NCBI GenBank assembly: GCA_039545315.1
Contig: BCIM01000004.1
Location: 1-64,000 of the forward strand
Direction: 5' to 3'
Source of the DNA: Kondoa malvinella
Lineage: Eukaryota > Basidiomycota > Agaricostilbomycetes > Agaricostilbales > Kondoaceae
Length of the DNA stretch: 64,000 nt
Shown here one piece after another: positions 23,125 through 35,138 of this stretch; within the stretch, counting starts at the first letter, position 1, and every line of letters begins with the position of its first letter. The position numbers and the translations under genes are program-made. The notes under the pieces are model-generated. The model was not told the DNA's origin and did no database searches. It saw only the letters and a program-made list of their open reading frames with translations.

Positions 23125-24364
23125 GAGAAAAAAAAGGTTTTCCTTTGTTTTTCATAAATTTTCAGTCAAAGGTGCTGTAGCTGCCAAGGGGAGGACATAC
23201 GAGGTTGTAGGGTCTTACAAGGGTTGATTACAGACTGCTTATACGGCTTGCGAGAGGGAGAGAGGTTCGGCGAGGTCACGTAATGGGAAGAAGGGCAAAA
23301 AATGGGGAGAATTCGAGCAAAGTGAAGACATTGGCATTATGGCAATTTGAGCACGTAAGCGGGTGTGCGATAGCTGTCTGCTGACTATAGGCATGCTTTG
23401 ATAGCTAGACAAAACCTTGAGAGAGAATGCTGCGTCAAGTCCGCTGTCACACGCGTCATGCACAACCTCTTGCATTGCAAACCCCGACTGAACCTACAGA
23501 GCTTTGAGAAGTCCTTCTAATCGACTGCACCAAGAGACTCCAAGCGAAAAGCAGCATTGTCTGCAGAGGATTTGCCTGTTGTGTCTCCTGATTCCAGGTC
23601 TGTGAGTGCTGTTTCCCTTTGTAGGCCATAAGCAACAGTATCTTACCGATGGCTTTCTCGTACTAACAGGGAAAAAGCTCGCTGCTCTTCCGGCAAGATG
23701 TGGATAGAAGATCGAGACCTTGATTCAAGAGGAAGAAGACCTCAAAGCCCTTCTCATCAAAGCTCCGCTGAAAGAAGAGAGACTGCTTTGATTGTTGAAG
23801 GATATCGGAAGCGACCATGGGGATCTCGCGCGGATCTTTGCATGCCGTCTGATCAATTGCGATTGGTTAAGCGAGAAGTAGGGATGCAAAGCGATTCAGA
23901 TTTCATGCAGAACAATTCGGTTGACATTTTATCAGAGAGCACTGCGACTTGGCATGCAAGTATCGTTTGAGACATGGCGTCAAGAGACTCCACAAGTGGC
24001 AGTCGAGGGCGTGAATGAAGCGATCGCTGCACCTAGCATCCGCTCAGGGAAGAAGGGAATGATATGAAAGAGGACAGAATACGGTCATGTACTGATGAAT
24101 CTGGTTGGTCCTCTCATAAATACGGCAAGCACAAAACCCCAAGCAAGATGAACGGACAAGTTTCCATGTATCGTCAAAGCTCACATAGGCAGAGACAGCC
24201 ATCGGAGCTGACTTGCGGAGGTATATCTTGTTTATACAAAGCTGAACAGAGCCTTGTCTGATCAAAGTGGTCGAGTCGAGTCAAGTCGAGCATATTTTTT
24301 TTTGGGTCAGTACCGCGATATCCCTGCTGCGTATTATACCCTATCCTTGCTCTGCTCCAGGAAG
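23125..24364. other. Long intergenic stretch with fragmentary coding signal
   Basis: Between PRMT1 (minus) and threonine synthase (plus) there are 1.2 kb with no gene I can name. At 23535-23800 two alternative plus-strand readings look partly coding: one gives SKRKAALSAEDLPVVSPDS then, after a possible intron ending CTAACAG at about 23671, a charged exon to a stop at 23970; the other gives a Glu/Leu-rich helix IETLIQEEEDLKALLIK. A small gene here is possible but not demonstrated. The last 100 bases carry a GTCGAGTCGAGTCAAGTCGAG repeat and a T-run, probably the threonine synthase promoter. Confidence 0.35.
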
Positions 24365-26190
24365 ATGAAATACTTCTCGACTCGAGGCGGCCCAGAAAGG
24401 CTGTCGTTCGAGGAAACCGTGTTGACAGGGCTTGCTCCCAACGGAGGTCTCTTTATTCCTGCTGAACTGCCTCAATTACCTGCAAATTGGCAAACAGAAT
24501 GGCGAGACTACACTTTCCAGCAGCTGTCCACCGAGATTCTGTCGCTTTTCATCTCTGACTCGGAAATATCTCGACCTGAACTCGAAGCACTCGTGGACAA
24601 ATCTTATAGTTCTACGTTCAAGTCGAATCTTCCTTCTGATCCTGTTACTCCTATCGTGCAAGTCGAGAAGGACAAGCTCTACATTCTCGAGCTGTTTCAT
24701 GGCCCTACATTCGCTTTCAAGGACGTCGCTCTGCAATTCTTGGGCAACCTGTTTGAGTTCTTCTTAATGCGTCGAAACAAGAACAAGAAGGAAGGAGAGA
24801 CGAGGGAGAGGTTGACTGTTGTCGGGGCTACTTCGGGAGATACTGGAAGGTATAATCAATCACCTAATTTACATCTCTCGAGCTGAAAAGATCAATGCAG
24901 TGCTGCGATATATGGTCTAAGAGGCAAGAAAGACATCAACATCTTTATCCTACATCCAAAAGGTCGCGTCTCACCAATTCAAGAAGCTCAAATGACTACC
25001 GTAACAGACGAGAATGTCTACAACCTCGCAGTCAAAGGTACCTTTGACGACTGTCAAGATATAGTCAAGTTTCTCTTTGCTGATCAGCCATTCAACAACC
25101 GCTTCCATCTCGGCGCCATCAACTCGATCAACTGGGCACGCATTCTTGCTCAAATTGTCTACTACTTTTCTTCCTACTTTCAACTTCTCAAAGCTCTCAA
25201 TCTTTCTGCAGCAGAAGCGACTTCGAAAGGCGTCCAGATCCAGTATTGCGTACCAACAGGCAACTTTGGCGATATCCTCGCTGGTTGGTATGCGAAACAA
25301 CTCGGCTTACCCATGGCCAATCTAGTCGTCGCTACGAACGAGAACGATATTCTTCAACGGTTCTGGTCAACGGGCGTATACGAGAAAGCGGCGAGTTCAG
25401 CTTCCTCCAATGAATCAGATCAGACGGAGAAAGTGCAAGGATCGTCAGATGGTGCACAGGCGACTTCCGCAGGTGGTGTGAAAGCTACTTTGAGCCCGGC
25501 GATGGATATTCTAGTGTCTAGCAACTTTGAAAGGCTGTTGTGGTATTATGCTTCGCAGCAGGTTGGTGGTGAACAGGAAAAGGCAGGGCAGATGTTGAAG
25601 GGTTGGATGGATGATCTCAAAAAGGTTGGCAAAGTATCTGTTGGCAGCGGTGTGCATGAAGCGGCAAAGAAAGAATTCAGTGCTCAAAGGGTGTCTGACA
25701 AAGAGGTAGGTCTATGTCTGCCATCATCTCCGTGCGCTGAGATGAGTGTGTCCTTAGATCAAGTCTACCCTAGGCAAATACTTTGAAGCTTCACCTTCAT
25801 ACGTTGCAGATCCTCATACTGCGGTGGGTCTGGCTGCTGCCGAAAGAGAACGCCAGTCCAAGTATGTTGTGCTTAATCCATCGCTCATATCTCGTACTGA
25901 TCATGCTGGTGTACAGCTCGGCGAAAACAGTTCAGGTTGTTCTAGCGACAGCACATCCAGCCAAATTCTCTGAAGCAGTCGAAGCTTCTTTGTCGTCTCA
26001 TGCATCCTTCAACTTCGACAGAGACGTCTTACCTGATGCTTTCCGTGGTCTACTAGAAAAGGAAAGACGAGTGATAGATGTGGCAGGTCCTGAGCCAGAG
26101 TTGACGAAGCAAGTCATCGAAAAGCACTTGGGGCATTTGTTCGAAAAGGTAAAGGCTTCTGAGCAAGAGGAGCAGACTCTGTCTGTGTGA
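24365..26190 (+). CDS. THR4: Threonine synthase
   Basis: Converts O-phosphohomoserine to threonine with pyridoxal phosphate, the last step of threonine synthesis. Seen: start MKYFSTRGG, LAPNGGLFIPAELP, the PLP lysine motif HGPTFAFKDVALQFLGN, the phosphate loop VGATSGDTG followed across an intron by SAAIYGLRGKKDINIF, VKGTFDDCQDIVKFLF, INWARILAQIVYYF and VPTGNFGDILAGWYAK. These are all standard for the fungal/plant-type II enzyme of about 530-570 residues. Three introns: about 24849-24899, 25706-25757 and 25862-25915. A Ser/Ala-rich insertion (about 25390-25480) separates the conserved blocks. Confidence 0.95.
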
Positions 26191-26448
26191 TTGCTATGGC
26201 CTAGATGGTGCACTGCTAGACTCGTCATCTCGACTTTGTTTGGCACTTCCTTTCTCTCCCTACCAGCAAGTCACTTTGCAGATACCAAAGCCACTACAGT
26301 ATACCCATTGCGACCTGTTGAGCGACTGTAGTGGACCCTGAAGCTCTCTGGCGTTCGCTCTTCAACCTCGCAAGTTCCGTCTGCCCATTATTCGGGCCTC
26401 TGTCTAGGACTCTGGTGCAGAAGTCCTAGCTCGCTTGAATCTGTCAAC

Positions 26449-29400
26449 ATGTCGTCTGAACCAGCAGCCGGTCGCACTATCGTCTTCCAATGCGAAGACC
26501 AGCGTCTCGCGTATTTCGTCAAGCCCACTGAAACCGTTCAAGACATCATTTCTGCTCACGTCTCTGCATGGCCTCAAATGTATCCATGGCCCATCCAATC
26601 ATACAACATGGAGATGAATTTCATGAGCGGTGTTCCTAATGCAGAACGTGAGCATTTCTTTGAGCGGAAACATCTGATCTCAAGCTCAATAGCTGCTTCA
26701 ACAGCTGATTGGGCTCGCGTGCACAAAGATCAGCTTCTCTTCTCTCATGTGGGACTTACTCAAGTTGTTACTTTCCGCCTGAGTCGAAGGAAAGATGAAA
26801 GTCCTGGTCCAGAGTTTGTACGCAGAACTGCGCCGGATCTGCACATTGAAGCTACTCAACCGCCTCCTACTACTACACAAGCGACTCGCCAGCGTAAGCT
26901 GTCTACGGTATCTCCAGATGAAGTACGCGGAGTTCTTCCAGCTTCTTCCCCTCAGCCTAGTCCTCCTATCGCATCCACGTCTAGCCTGGCCAAGCCAGCT
27001 TCAAAACAGAAATATGGAAAGAAAGAAAGAAGCAAGAAGGAACGCTCTGCCAAGGTCAAAACTTCGCAATCTAAAGATCTTGCTTGCGGCTCTACGCCAG
27101 CTTCAAGAGGGAAAGGCAAGGGGCGAGCTATAGACCCTCCACCAACGCAGGATCTCTTGGAAGCGGATCGGGTATCGAGTAGAGCAAATCAAGGGCAATC
27201 TCAGCAGTTTTCCATCCTCTCTGGTCCTCCTCCCGGTTATGCACCAAGGTACGCAGAAGAGACGCCAGAAGAAGAATCTCCGTCAGCTGCAATTCCGCTC
27301 CCTGAAATACCAGCGCTCCCTTCGCGGACACTTCAAGATTTCAATTCAGCAGTCGTTGATGTCCCCAAAATTTTGCCGCCGCTCATATTTCGCGGTTTTC
27401 CGCTAAGCTCTTCCTTTAAAGCTAGCAAGAAGCCCCCAGCCGATAAGAAGCGCAGAAGTACCTCTTCTGCCGCAAAAGATCGCAAAAGCAAGCGCACAAC
27501 ATCCGACAGTACCATCTTTGCTGCACCAAAAGCGCCTAGAAAACCTGGCAAGCCGTCTACAGGTCAAGTGACGAGAGGCGCCGCTCACAATGACATTCCC
27601 CTGGTCACGGCTCAAGCAGCACAGCCAACTCGTCTGACCAGCCAGCCTGTTCAAACACAGAATGTATCTGTGGAAGAATCTGTGCCGAATGACTCAAACA
27701 GCCAGCCCGTCGCTTCGACATCTTCTTCGCCGCTCAATCTACCACAAGATCTGAGAGCCACTAGTGTCGAGCCAAAACGAGAGCCGCATAACAACAGCGG
27801 CATCTCCCTTTCTGCTATTGATCGACTTTATCCTGATCGAGAAGGATCGATGGACTCGCTTGATGAAGCTCTGAACGCGATGGTCGCATTCCAATCTCAA
27901 GAACAAGTCTCGACTGAAGACGACGACGTGGACATGATTACTGAACGAGCTCTGTCTGATGCTGATGCTGACGGCGGTGGGTCGCTCCCTTCAGGTGGTA
28001 CACCAAGCTGATTCGAAGATCAGTTGTAGCCGAAGCACTTATCCCGCCTCGAGTCGTTGTGCCGCCTCTACCTACAGTAGCTGAACAAATTTTAGTCAAC
28101 CATGCTCAGGCAAAACAGCAACCCACTTCAACATCCCGCATCAGAAGCAGATCGACTAGTCTTTTCGCTAGTGCGCAACAGAGGCCGAAGAAGATGCAGC
28201 TGGTAGAAACTTCTAGCGGTTCGGAGCATGGTCAGGAGTTTGAACGATATGCTGCCCTTGGCAATCGGCGTAAAACTGAAGGCGAGGAGGATGAGGTGAT
28301 CTATGAGCCAGCGGAGTCATCGGGCGAAGAGGAGCAAGCGTTGGTAAAGCCTGAGCTCCCTCAAGATAAGAGTAGTGCGATGCCTCCTTCATCACAGAAA
28401 AGGAAGAGCCTCGTTCCTGCTGCTAAGAAGTGGAAGCTGCGCAATCGTCAGCAAGCTGATCCGGAGAAGATACACGCTTCTTCGCTCAAAGGTCAGTTTG
28501 TCTTCTGCACAGTCGAGTCCATGTCTCACCACCAAGCAAAGGATCGAATGGCTACGGCACGTACAAGTAAGCATTTCATGACGTTTCTGCTTGAGGCCTG
28601 GTTGATGTGCTTCGATAATCAGGCATCACAAATATGGCAGCCATGGTCGCTTTTGTATTTGGGGCGGTGAGGGCCACCCTTCTACTGTACGATATACTGC
28701 TAAGCCTGTATCTAGATTGGGTGAAGCAAGGAGTCAAGACAGTCAAGCAGGCAAAGCAAAGGATTGAAACTGACGTTGGAGTGGCTGCCAACGACGTCTA
28801 TGTTCTGCTCGGTCCTCGTGTCATGGAAGATAGCGAAAAGATTCCACTTGCGCAGAACCTTGACATCTTCTTTCGCGAAGACAGCCAGTGAGTTAGACCT
28901 CTGTTTCGGTTGCAATCGCTGACGTTCCGGAGGGACACGTTTTGGAACGAGCCTGGAACCAAAGTAACCTGCACTATTGGGTCAAGAGCTTACATCTTTC
29001 AGATTGGCGGTAAGTCTCCATACAACAGAAATCACAGCCTGGCTCATAGGATTGTATAGAATCGGAGTACAATTGTTCGGCTCTTGTGCTATGGGAGAAG
29101 CTAGACGAAGCCATGCGAAAAGCAGGGGATGGAGAGCTCAGTGTCGGACCAACATCTCACGCGCTCGAAAACTCAAAAGGCTATGTATGGAACAACATGA
29201 TGGTCGGACGAACCTTCCGCAGCCTGAAGGAAAACTCCACTACTACTCAGCTAGAGCTGAACGTCGTCCCTGCAGAGTGAGTCCCTACTATTGTAGATCA
29301 TGAGACGACATGCTAAGCCAGGTCCAGGGAAGTAGGTTTCTGGGTCGCTGATGGCAAACCTAGCATCATGAACAAGCGCATCAAGTGTACTTTGCGTAAG

Positions 29401-29703
29401 TGCTAATTCTTGTAGCCTTCTCCCGCAACCTCATATTTTAGAATAGCGTTGCACATCACGCTCGGTGCCGCAAAGCCTATGATGCTGGAAGCCGCTAATC
29501 TTCCTGCTCATCAAGGAGCCAACGACTTTTCCGTCAAAATCGCCAGGGAGAAGACGCTTCTCACGAAAGATGATCAACCTTTCTTTGCTCTAGATGGTGT
29601 GCATGAAGAATGCACCGTACAAATCGACAAACGAGAGCAAAAGAAACGAGAGCGAAAGAAGTCATTAGGTCAAGGCAGGAACGTTCATGGCCGGTCCGCT
29701 TAG
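26449..29703 (+). CDS. Large, mostly disordered unrecognised protein with structured ends
   Basis: I do not recognise it. A 1.5-kb first exon encodes an N-terminal globular-looking stretch (TIVFQCEDQRLAYFVKPTE, WPQMYPWPIQSYNMEM), then ~600 residues rich in Ser/Pro/Lys/Glu with basic clusters (KYGKKERSKKERS, KKRKSLVPAAKKWK-like), suggesting a nuclear protein. An intron at about 27988-28022 joins it to a second disordered block. Short exons from 28620 on encode a second folded part: QRIETDVGVAANDVYVLLG, ALVLWEKLDEAMRKAG, GYVWNNMMVGRTFRSL, LPLHITLGAAKPMMLE and a charged tail KKRERKKSLGQGRN. The intron phases agree across 28563-29450, supporting one gene of about 950 residues. It might instead be two adjacent genes. 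Confidence 0.55.
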
Positions 29704-29745
29704 ACTGTAATGCAATGCTATTGACACTTGTGACTTGTACTTTTC

Positions 29746-30495
29746 TACCTTTCCGCTGTTGACGAGCCATCCTCTTGCGCAGGCTTGAAGAGATCAATGA
29801 TCGCCTGATGCTTGAACATGTTTGCTGTATCTATCGCATTTGGTTGTCCTAGAGATGGATCTGCTCCTCCTTCGTATAGTCTGCACAGCATCAGTGAGAT
29901 CGTACGTTGAAGGAGAGCAGCTTTACATTTTGGCTACTTCTGCATATCCTTTGAAAGCGCAACCAGCCAGAGGAGTCTGTAAGTAGTGGCATAAGCACAG
30001 GGTATAGATCAGACTGCTTGATGGACTCACCTGCCCTCTATCATTCGGCCGATTTGGGTCGGCGCCTGACAGATTTCATTGAGCCACTTTACGCTGCTAA
30101 CAAGGTAGCTTACCTTTCTCAAGCAGCTTTTTGACCAATGAAGCGTGTCCAGCATAGGAAGCGAGCATAATCAAGGTATTCCCAGCGTCGTTTGTCAGAT
30201 TCGCTGGGACTGTGTCTGACTTCAGCGACATGACCAGCTCATTCGCGAAAAGTAAGCGTACGGCCAGCTTCGACGTAGAGCATCAATTGCTCGTCTCCTG
30301 CGAATACGATTGAGCCTCTGCGACATAGCTGCGGCCATGACGTTTACCATTTCTAGCTCGATCAAATTGAGTATGAGCGAAAGCGAGGGCTGTCAGACGC
30401 ATTAGCTTGAAGTGCACTACCTGGGAAGAGAGAAATATACCTTCAGGTGGTAGGTCCTGTGCTGTTTGCGGTACTTGTGTTTGCGAATCCGTCAT
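29746..30495 (-). CDS. Ankyrin-repeat protein
   Basis: A small protein (about 180 residues) with a short N-terminal helix (starts MTDSQTQVPQTAQ) followed by ankyrin repeats: LTNDAGNTLIMLASYAGHAS with LVKKLLEKGADPNRPNDRGQ, then TPLAGCAFKGYAEVAKMLYE with GGADPSLGQPNAID, and a tail ending EDGSSTAER. The TPL.-GA..G / ADP spacing is the classical repeat pattern. Five short introns; the exon around 30240-30300 ends in GGCC before a GT donor. It resembles the small yeast/fungal ankyrin proteins that chaperone ribosomal proteins or bind other partners, but the partner cannot be told. Confidence 0.75.
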
Positions 30496-31259
30496 CGTTT
30501 TGAGCAAGACAATATGTGGAGTCGACAGCTGGAAGAAGCTGCTTGAAGTTATGTATGCAATATGAGAGAAGCTATTATACAGATTGATGTCTGGTTACTG
30601 GACCGCTCAGCGTCCTCGAGTACAGCGTTTGCAATGAACAGGCGTCGAGGGTAGCCGTACCAAATCTTGCTTGTTGTTACAGACTCGATATAGCGAGTAT
30701 AGACAGCAGTCTAGCACATTTCATATGTGCCAGAAGTGAGGAGGAGCTAGAATTCAATTGCATAGAGCCAAGAACAGACTGAAGGAGAATGAAATCAGAA
30801 ATCAGATTGTCCCAAGACAGCTGATGAGAGAGGCAGATAGTAAAGGCGCAACAGCAGTCTTCCATACCGCAGATCTGAAAGTTGTATTCGGACTCATGAA
30901 TGGGTCATGCCTTGAGCATAGCTATAGATGCCTGGCGCCCGGATGCATCGGGAAGAATCACGACAAGCAAAGGATGATCGAATGCTCACTACGGCACATG
31001 ACGAGGGTCAGAGCAGCAAAGGAGTAGCAGTCTTTCGATCAGATGAAGGAGAAACATGGCTTGCGCAGACCAACTCGGTACAAGCGCAGATAGCTTAGCG
31101 ATCGAAGTCGTGCTCAACGTGCGCGCAGTAGAAGGTCTATGAGGGAAACGGGACTCTGAGGCTGGGCAGATTCGGGGAAATTGAGAACAGCCATCAAGGT
31201 GAGTCAACCCTTCAGTTGAGCGCGGTATATGCCAAGATAGCCACAGAGAGCATCCTAGA
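30496..31259. other. Divergent promoter region with no clear gene
   Basis: Lies between the ankyrin gene (minus) and the CK2-beta gene (plus). A plus-strand frame at 30758-31027 encodes 89 residues rich in Arg, Lys and Cys (contains CLAPGCIGKNHDKQ) with no family I know; it could be chance or an upstream exon. Nothing else is seen. Confidence 0.35.
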
Positions 31260-32637
31260 ATGAGAGAACAAGACATGATTGCTATAGATTCCAGAGTTGA
31301 TAAGCCTGTGCTATTTGCGCCAGAACCGCGACATAGAAAGACGCAAGAAATGGCAAAGAAGAGAGTTTCGAATGTGACAGCGCCTACTACGGTTATGCCA
31401 GACCCACCTGCAGTAGAGATGGATCCTCGAGAGTGAGTTGTTTGAAATGGACGTCAAAGGTCATCACAAGAAGTGCTAAACACATATAATATAATCAGAG
31501 AGGAAGAAGAAGAGGCAGAGGAAGAAAGTGAAGGAGAGGGAGAATTCTCAAGTGCGAGCAGCAGCAGTCACACAGACAGCTTGACTTGGATCTCGTGGTT
31601 CTGCTCGTTGCCCGGTCATGAATGTGAGCCGGCCGCTCTCTCTGCTGTTCGCTGTGGTGTACTGATATCTCGCTTGCGTGCTAGACTTTGTATGTCCTTC
31701 TCACAGTGAAGCCTGAGCGGTATTGATGGATCTGAAACAGGCTGAAGTAGCAGAAGATTTCATCGAAGACGACTTTAACCTGACTGGCTTGAACGCTTCT
31801 GTGCCATTCTACAAAGAAGCCCTTGATATGGTATTGGATGTCGAACCAGAAGAAGAACAGCTCAAGATTCCAGACGTGTCTATCGTCGAAAGCTCGGCTG
31901 AATTGCTCTATGGCTTGATCCATCAGCGCTTTATCATTACCCGTCAGGGATTCCAGCAGATGGTACGCATTCCTGTTGCAGAATGCGTATATGCTTATGG
32001 GTTTTGATAGGCCGAAAAGTACGAGAATGCTCATTTCGGTCAATGCGCTCGCGTTCACTGCTACTCTACCAAAGTCCTACCATGCGGCCGCACCGACTTG
32101 CCAGGCGTAGATACGGTCAAGCTCTTCTGTCCTTCCTGCATGGACATTTACACCCCTCCTTCTTCTCGCTTCAACGGTGTAGACGGTGCCTTCTTTGGCA
32201 CTACTTTCCCACACCTCTTTTTCCAATCCCACAAAGACCTCTTACCACCACACCCAGTCGGCGAATTGAAAGAGCAAAGACCATCCCGGCCTTTTACTTC
32301 AACTTCATCCGCTCAACCTCCACCTGCTGCAGCTTCTCGAGCATCAAGTCTAGGTGCTGCAGATACACCCATGATTGAAGCGATTCCACAAGAGAAGAGA
32401 TCAGCAGACGTTTTCCCAGCTACGACACCAACGACTTCTTCGGCCAAGTTGTACATTCCTAGAATATATGGTTTCAAAGTATCAGAGAAGGCGAGAAGTG
32501 GTCCGAGGATGCAGTGGTTGAGGATGAGGGAGAGGAGTTTGAAAGAGTTGGCTACGGTTGATAGTAGAGGTAGATGGATTGGCGGGAAGGTGGATTCTAG
32601 TTCTGAGGACAGCGAGGAAGAGGAGGAAGACGAGTAG
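31260..32637 (+). CDS. Casein kinase II regulatory (beta) subunit
   Basis: Beta subunits dimerise and hold two catalytic CK2-alpha subunits. Seen: a disordered, very acidic N-terminal extension (EEEEEAEEESEGEGEF), then TWISWFCSLPGHEYF, VAEDFIEDDFNLTGLN, YGLIHQRFIITRQGFQQM, the zinc ribbon CARVHCYSTKVLPCG ... LFCPSCMDIY with the four cysteines in place, DGAFFGTTFPHLFF, and a second structured block IPRIYGFKVSEKARSGPRMQ. The tail is again acidic with Ser (DSSSEDSEEEEEDE), a likely CK2 autophosphorylation site. A ~70-residue Ser/Ala/Pro-rich insertion separates the Phe-rich block from the C-terminal one, as in fungal CKB2-type subunits. Introns at about 31434-31497, 31621-31684, 31688-31740 and 31962-32011. 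Confidence 0.92.
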
Positions 32638-32942
32638 ACGAGTGTCGGGTTGGTTAAGGGCAACAGGATGGCTTCGTGTCGTTGGACTCAAGAGCAGTTC
32701 TCGGTACTTGTTACGACTCTGCGAATCGTTGGACGATGGCCTGTGCGATCGTCACTCAGAGCAGGAACTGTAATTGCAAATGCATGCGTGTAGACAGCTC
32801 ATAACAGCTTGTTCCTTGTTCCTCATCAACTCAAAAGATGACGTCCACCCTCATGTTGTCGGATCAAAGCTCCGAAGTTCGGAATGATTCTGCTCGTTAG
32901 ACCTGCTCTTGACTTTGAACTGCCAACTTCTAACCCTCAACA

Positions 32943-34754
32943 ATGGATATCACAAAGAGCTCCCACATGCCCTCAGGTGAGTTTGTCCGATGTCAAATCC
33001 GAGCTTTTCGTGCGAGGCGCTGAACCACTTTGCCGCGCACAGCAACTTCGCACTTGCCCGAGCCTCAACATGGCTTGGAAGTCGCTACCAGCCACGGTCA
33101 CAAGGTGCTCTACGTCATCTTTGCAGCTATGCTGTTGTCGTGAGTCGCCGTCCTTTCTTTTTGTTCCGCACTTGCTTGGCCTCGCTTTTTTGCGGGATCC
33201 CTCTATGCCGCATTCTACGACTTCCTAGACTATACGGGCCGTATCCAGGCTCGTGTCTGCGATTCCCGCCGGTTCGCCATGAAGATTGTCTACCGCATGT
33301 CTGGCGAGGCGGCGCACTATTCCCTTATCGCCAATGAAGCGCGACCTCCTTCGCCTGTCTTTCTCTCTTCCTCCAACGCTTTGTGCTGTTCCGACGAACA
33401 GTGCTTTATCGCTCGATTGCCCGCATGCACCAAACCTTAAAACCAGCTCTGGAATCAGATCGCTCACATCAAATTGCTGGCAATCGCCGCCGCGCTTCTA
33501 TCCTGCCTCTGATTCCTTGCACTTCTGCATACGAAAGACATTAGGTTATCGAGCAACCCATGACTGACATATAATTTATTACAGGACCCTCACCTTCTGG
33601 GGTCTTTCCTTCGGCAAGGCCAAGCGTGACAGAGTCTTCCACTACCTCACTGGTCTCATTACCCTGTTTGCCGCCATCAGCTACTACTCCATGGCCGTCG
33701 GATTCGGCTCCGTTCTCGTTGGCAACCGGTAAGCCTTGACGGACTCAGCCAGCTGTAAGATCTGACTGGAATCGCAGTGGACATGGTCACGCTATGCGCG
33801 AAGTCATGACTGCTCGTTACTACGACTGGATGTTGACCAGTACGTCCTGAATCCTGTTGCATCTATTGAGCTAACATCGTCACCCACAGCCCCTCTCCTT
33901 CTCCTCGATCTCGGTCTCTTCGCTGGTCTATCGCCCATGGACCTCGTCACCTTGATCATCTTTGACGTCCTCATGGTAAGTCTTGCCCTACTTAGGTTCC
34001 CTCAAGCTCACAAATCTATAGATTGCTACTGGATACTTCGCATCCATCAACGTTCACATGGGCCCCAAGATCGGCTTCTACGCCATGTCTTGCGTCTTCA
34101 TGCTCATGGTCGTAAGCATCTAGTGCCCTTTTGAACGTGTTGTTCTTGATGTTCGTGCAGTTCGCCTACCTCTTCATTAACGGTTCCGCAACCGCAAAGG
34201 CCCGTGGTGACAAGGTCAAAAACGCCTACTGGTTGCTTGCTCTCTTCAGTAAGTTCACGTCGCTCTCACAATGGATGTTTGTTGACCTTCTGTCGTAGCC
34301 ATCGTCCTGTGGTGTGCATACCCAATCGTATGGCATTGGACTCGTGTTTCTATGAGCATCACTGACGGTGCTCTGTTAGGTCTGGATGTTCTCTGAAGGT
34401 CTCAACGTCATCCACTCCGACACCGAAGTTTACCTCTACGGTATCCTCGACGTCCTCGCCAAGCCTGTACGTTCTAATGTAACGCTTCATGCTTCCATGC
34501 TGATTATGAATGCAGGGATTCGGTGCCCTCCTCTTGGTCTTCCACGGCAAGATCGGAGAGATGGAGGTAAGTCATCGATCTCTTCTATAGCAACTTGAAT
34601 TGGCTCATCATGCTTGTATCTGTTTCAGACCAGCCTTCCAGGATGGGTACGTTGTCGCTTGTTGCGATTTCTTCACCCGCTCATGCTTTTGATCTAGTTC
34701 GTTGACCCTCAGACCAGCGCTGAGAACTACTCCATCTTGCCTCAACACGAGTAA
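32943..34754 (+). CDS. Microbial (type I) rhodopsin, probable light-driven proton pump
   Basis: A seven-helix retinal protein. Helix A is split by an unusually long intron: KVLYVIFAAMLLS joins TLTFWGLSFGKAKRDR. Helix B: FHYLTGLITLFAAISYYSMA. Helix C: MTARYYDWMLTTPLLLLD, with Arg82, Asp85, Thr89 and Asp96 of bacteriorhodopsin all matched. Helix G carries the retinal lysine in YLYGILDVLAKPGFG. Both Asp85 (acceptor) and Asp96 (donor) are present, as in pumping fungal rhodopsins and unlike NOP-1-type sensory or Hsp30-type ORPs that lack key residues. Ten or so short introns; the end is YSILPQHE at 34754. About 300 residues. Function as a pump is an inference from residues. Confidence 0.92.
33140..33584 (+). 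other. Exceptionally long intron in the rhodopsin gene
   Basis: Donor GTGAGT at 33140 and acceptor TTACAG at 33584 join helix A in frame (TC|G). At 445 bases it is about eight times the usual 50-base intron here. An 80-codon frame on the minus strand (33225-33467) has no recognisable domain. It may hold a regulatory element, a decayed insertion, or an alternative N-terminus. Confidence 0.7.
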
Positions 34755-35138
34755 GCGGTGCCCTCACACGACCGCTGAAGCAAGTGTCAGAGTCCAAATG
34801 AATGAAGAGTTAGGATTATGCGGATCTTTCTATAGTCCAGGTCTTTTTCTTGTGCATAGCGAGAGAATCGAATCAGTATTGAAAGTAATCCGATTGAAGT
34901 ACTTGCTACCTGACCTTGCAATGCTTTATGTGTGGCTTTGAATAATTACAAGTCTGACTTCTTGTGCCAAATTTCTCCCAAGTCCAAACCTCCATCACAA
35001 AAGATTGCCAGCTTGTGTATTTCAGCTCGGTGAGGCGTACTCTCCCAGCACCAAACACTTATACTAAAGCATAGAGCAGGCCTCGTCTATCGAATCCCTT
35101 GCATGTCGGCATAGTATCGACTTTGGACATTTCAAAAC
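34755..35138. other. Intergenic region before TRA1
   Basis: No gene seen. It holds the 3' flank of the rhodopsin gene (AT-rich around 34800-34960) and the TRA1 promoter. Confidence 0.5.

Noticed and set aside
28492..28512. 21-base intron (GTCAG...CACAG) in the large unknown gene
   Set aside because: Far shorter than the ~44-base minimum seen elsewhere, and its length is a multiple of three with an open frame, so read-through is simpler.
29450..29480. 2H-phosphoesterase (tRNA ligase-like) active site from the HITLG motif
   Set aside because: Only one H-x-T motif is present; the second required motif is not visible, and no ligase or kinase domain precedes it.
33225..33467. Minus-strand gene inside the rhodopsin intron
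   Set aside because: 80 codons, no recognisable domain, no matching promoter or exon context; kept only as a note on the long intron.
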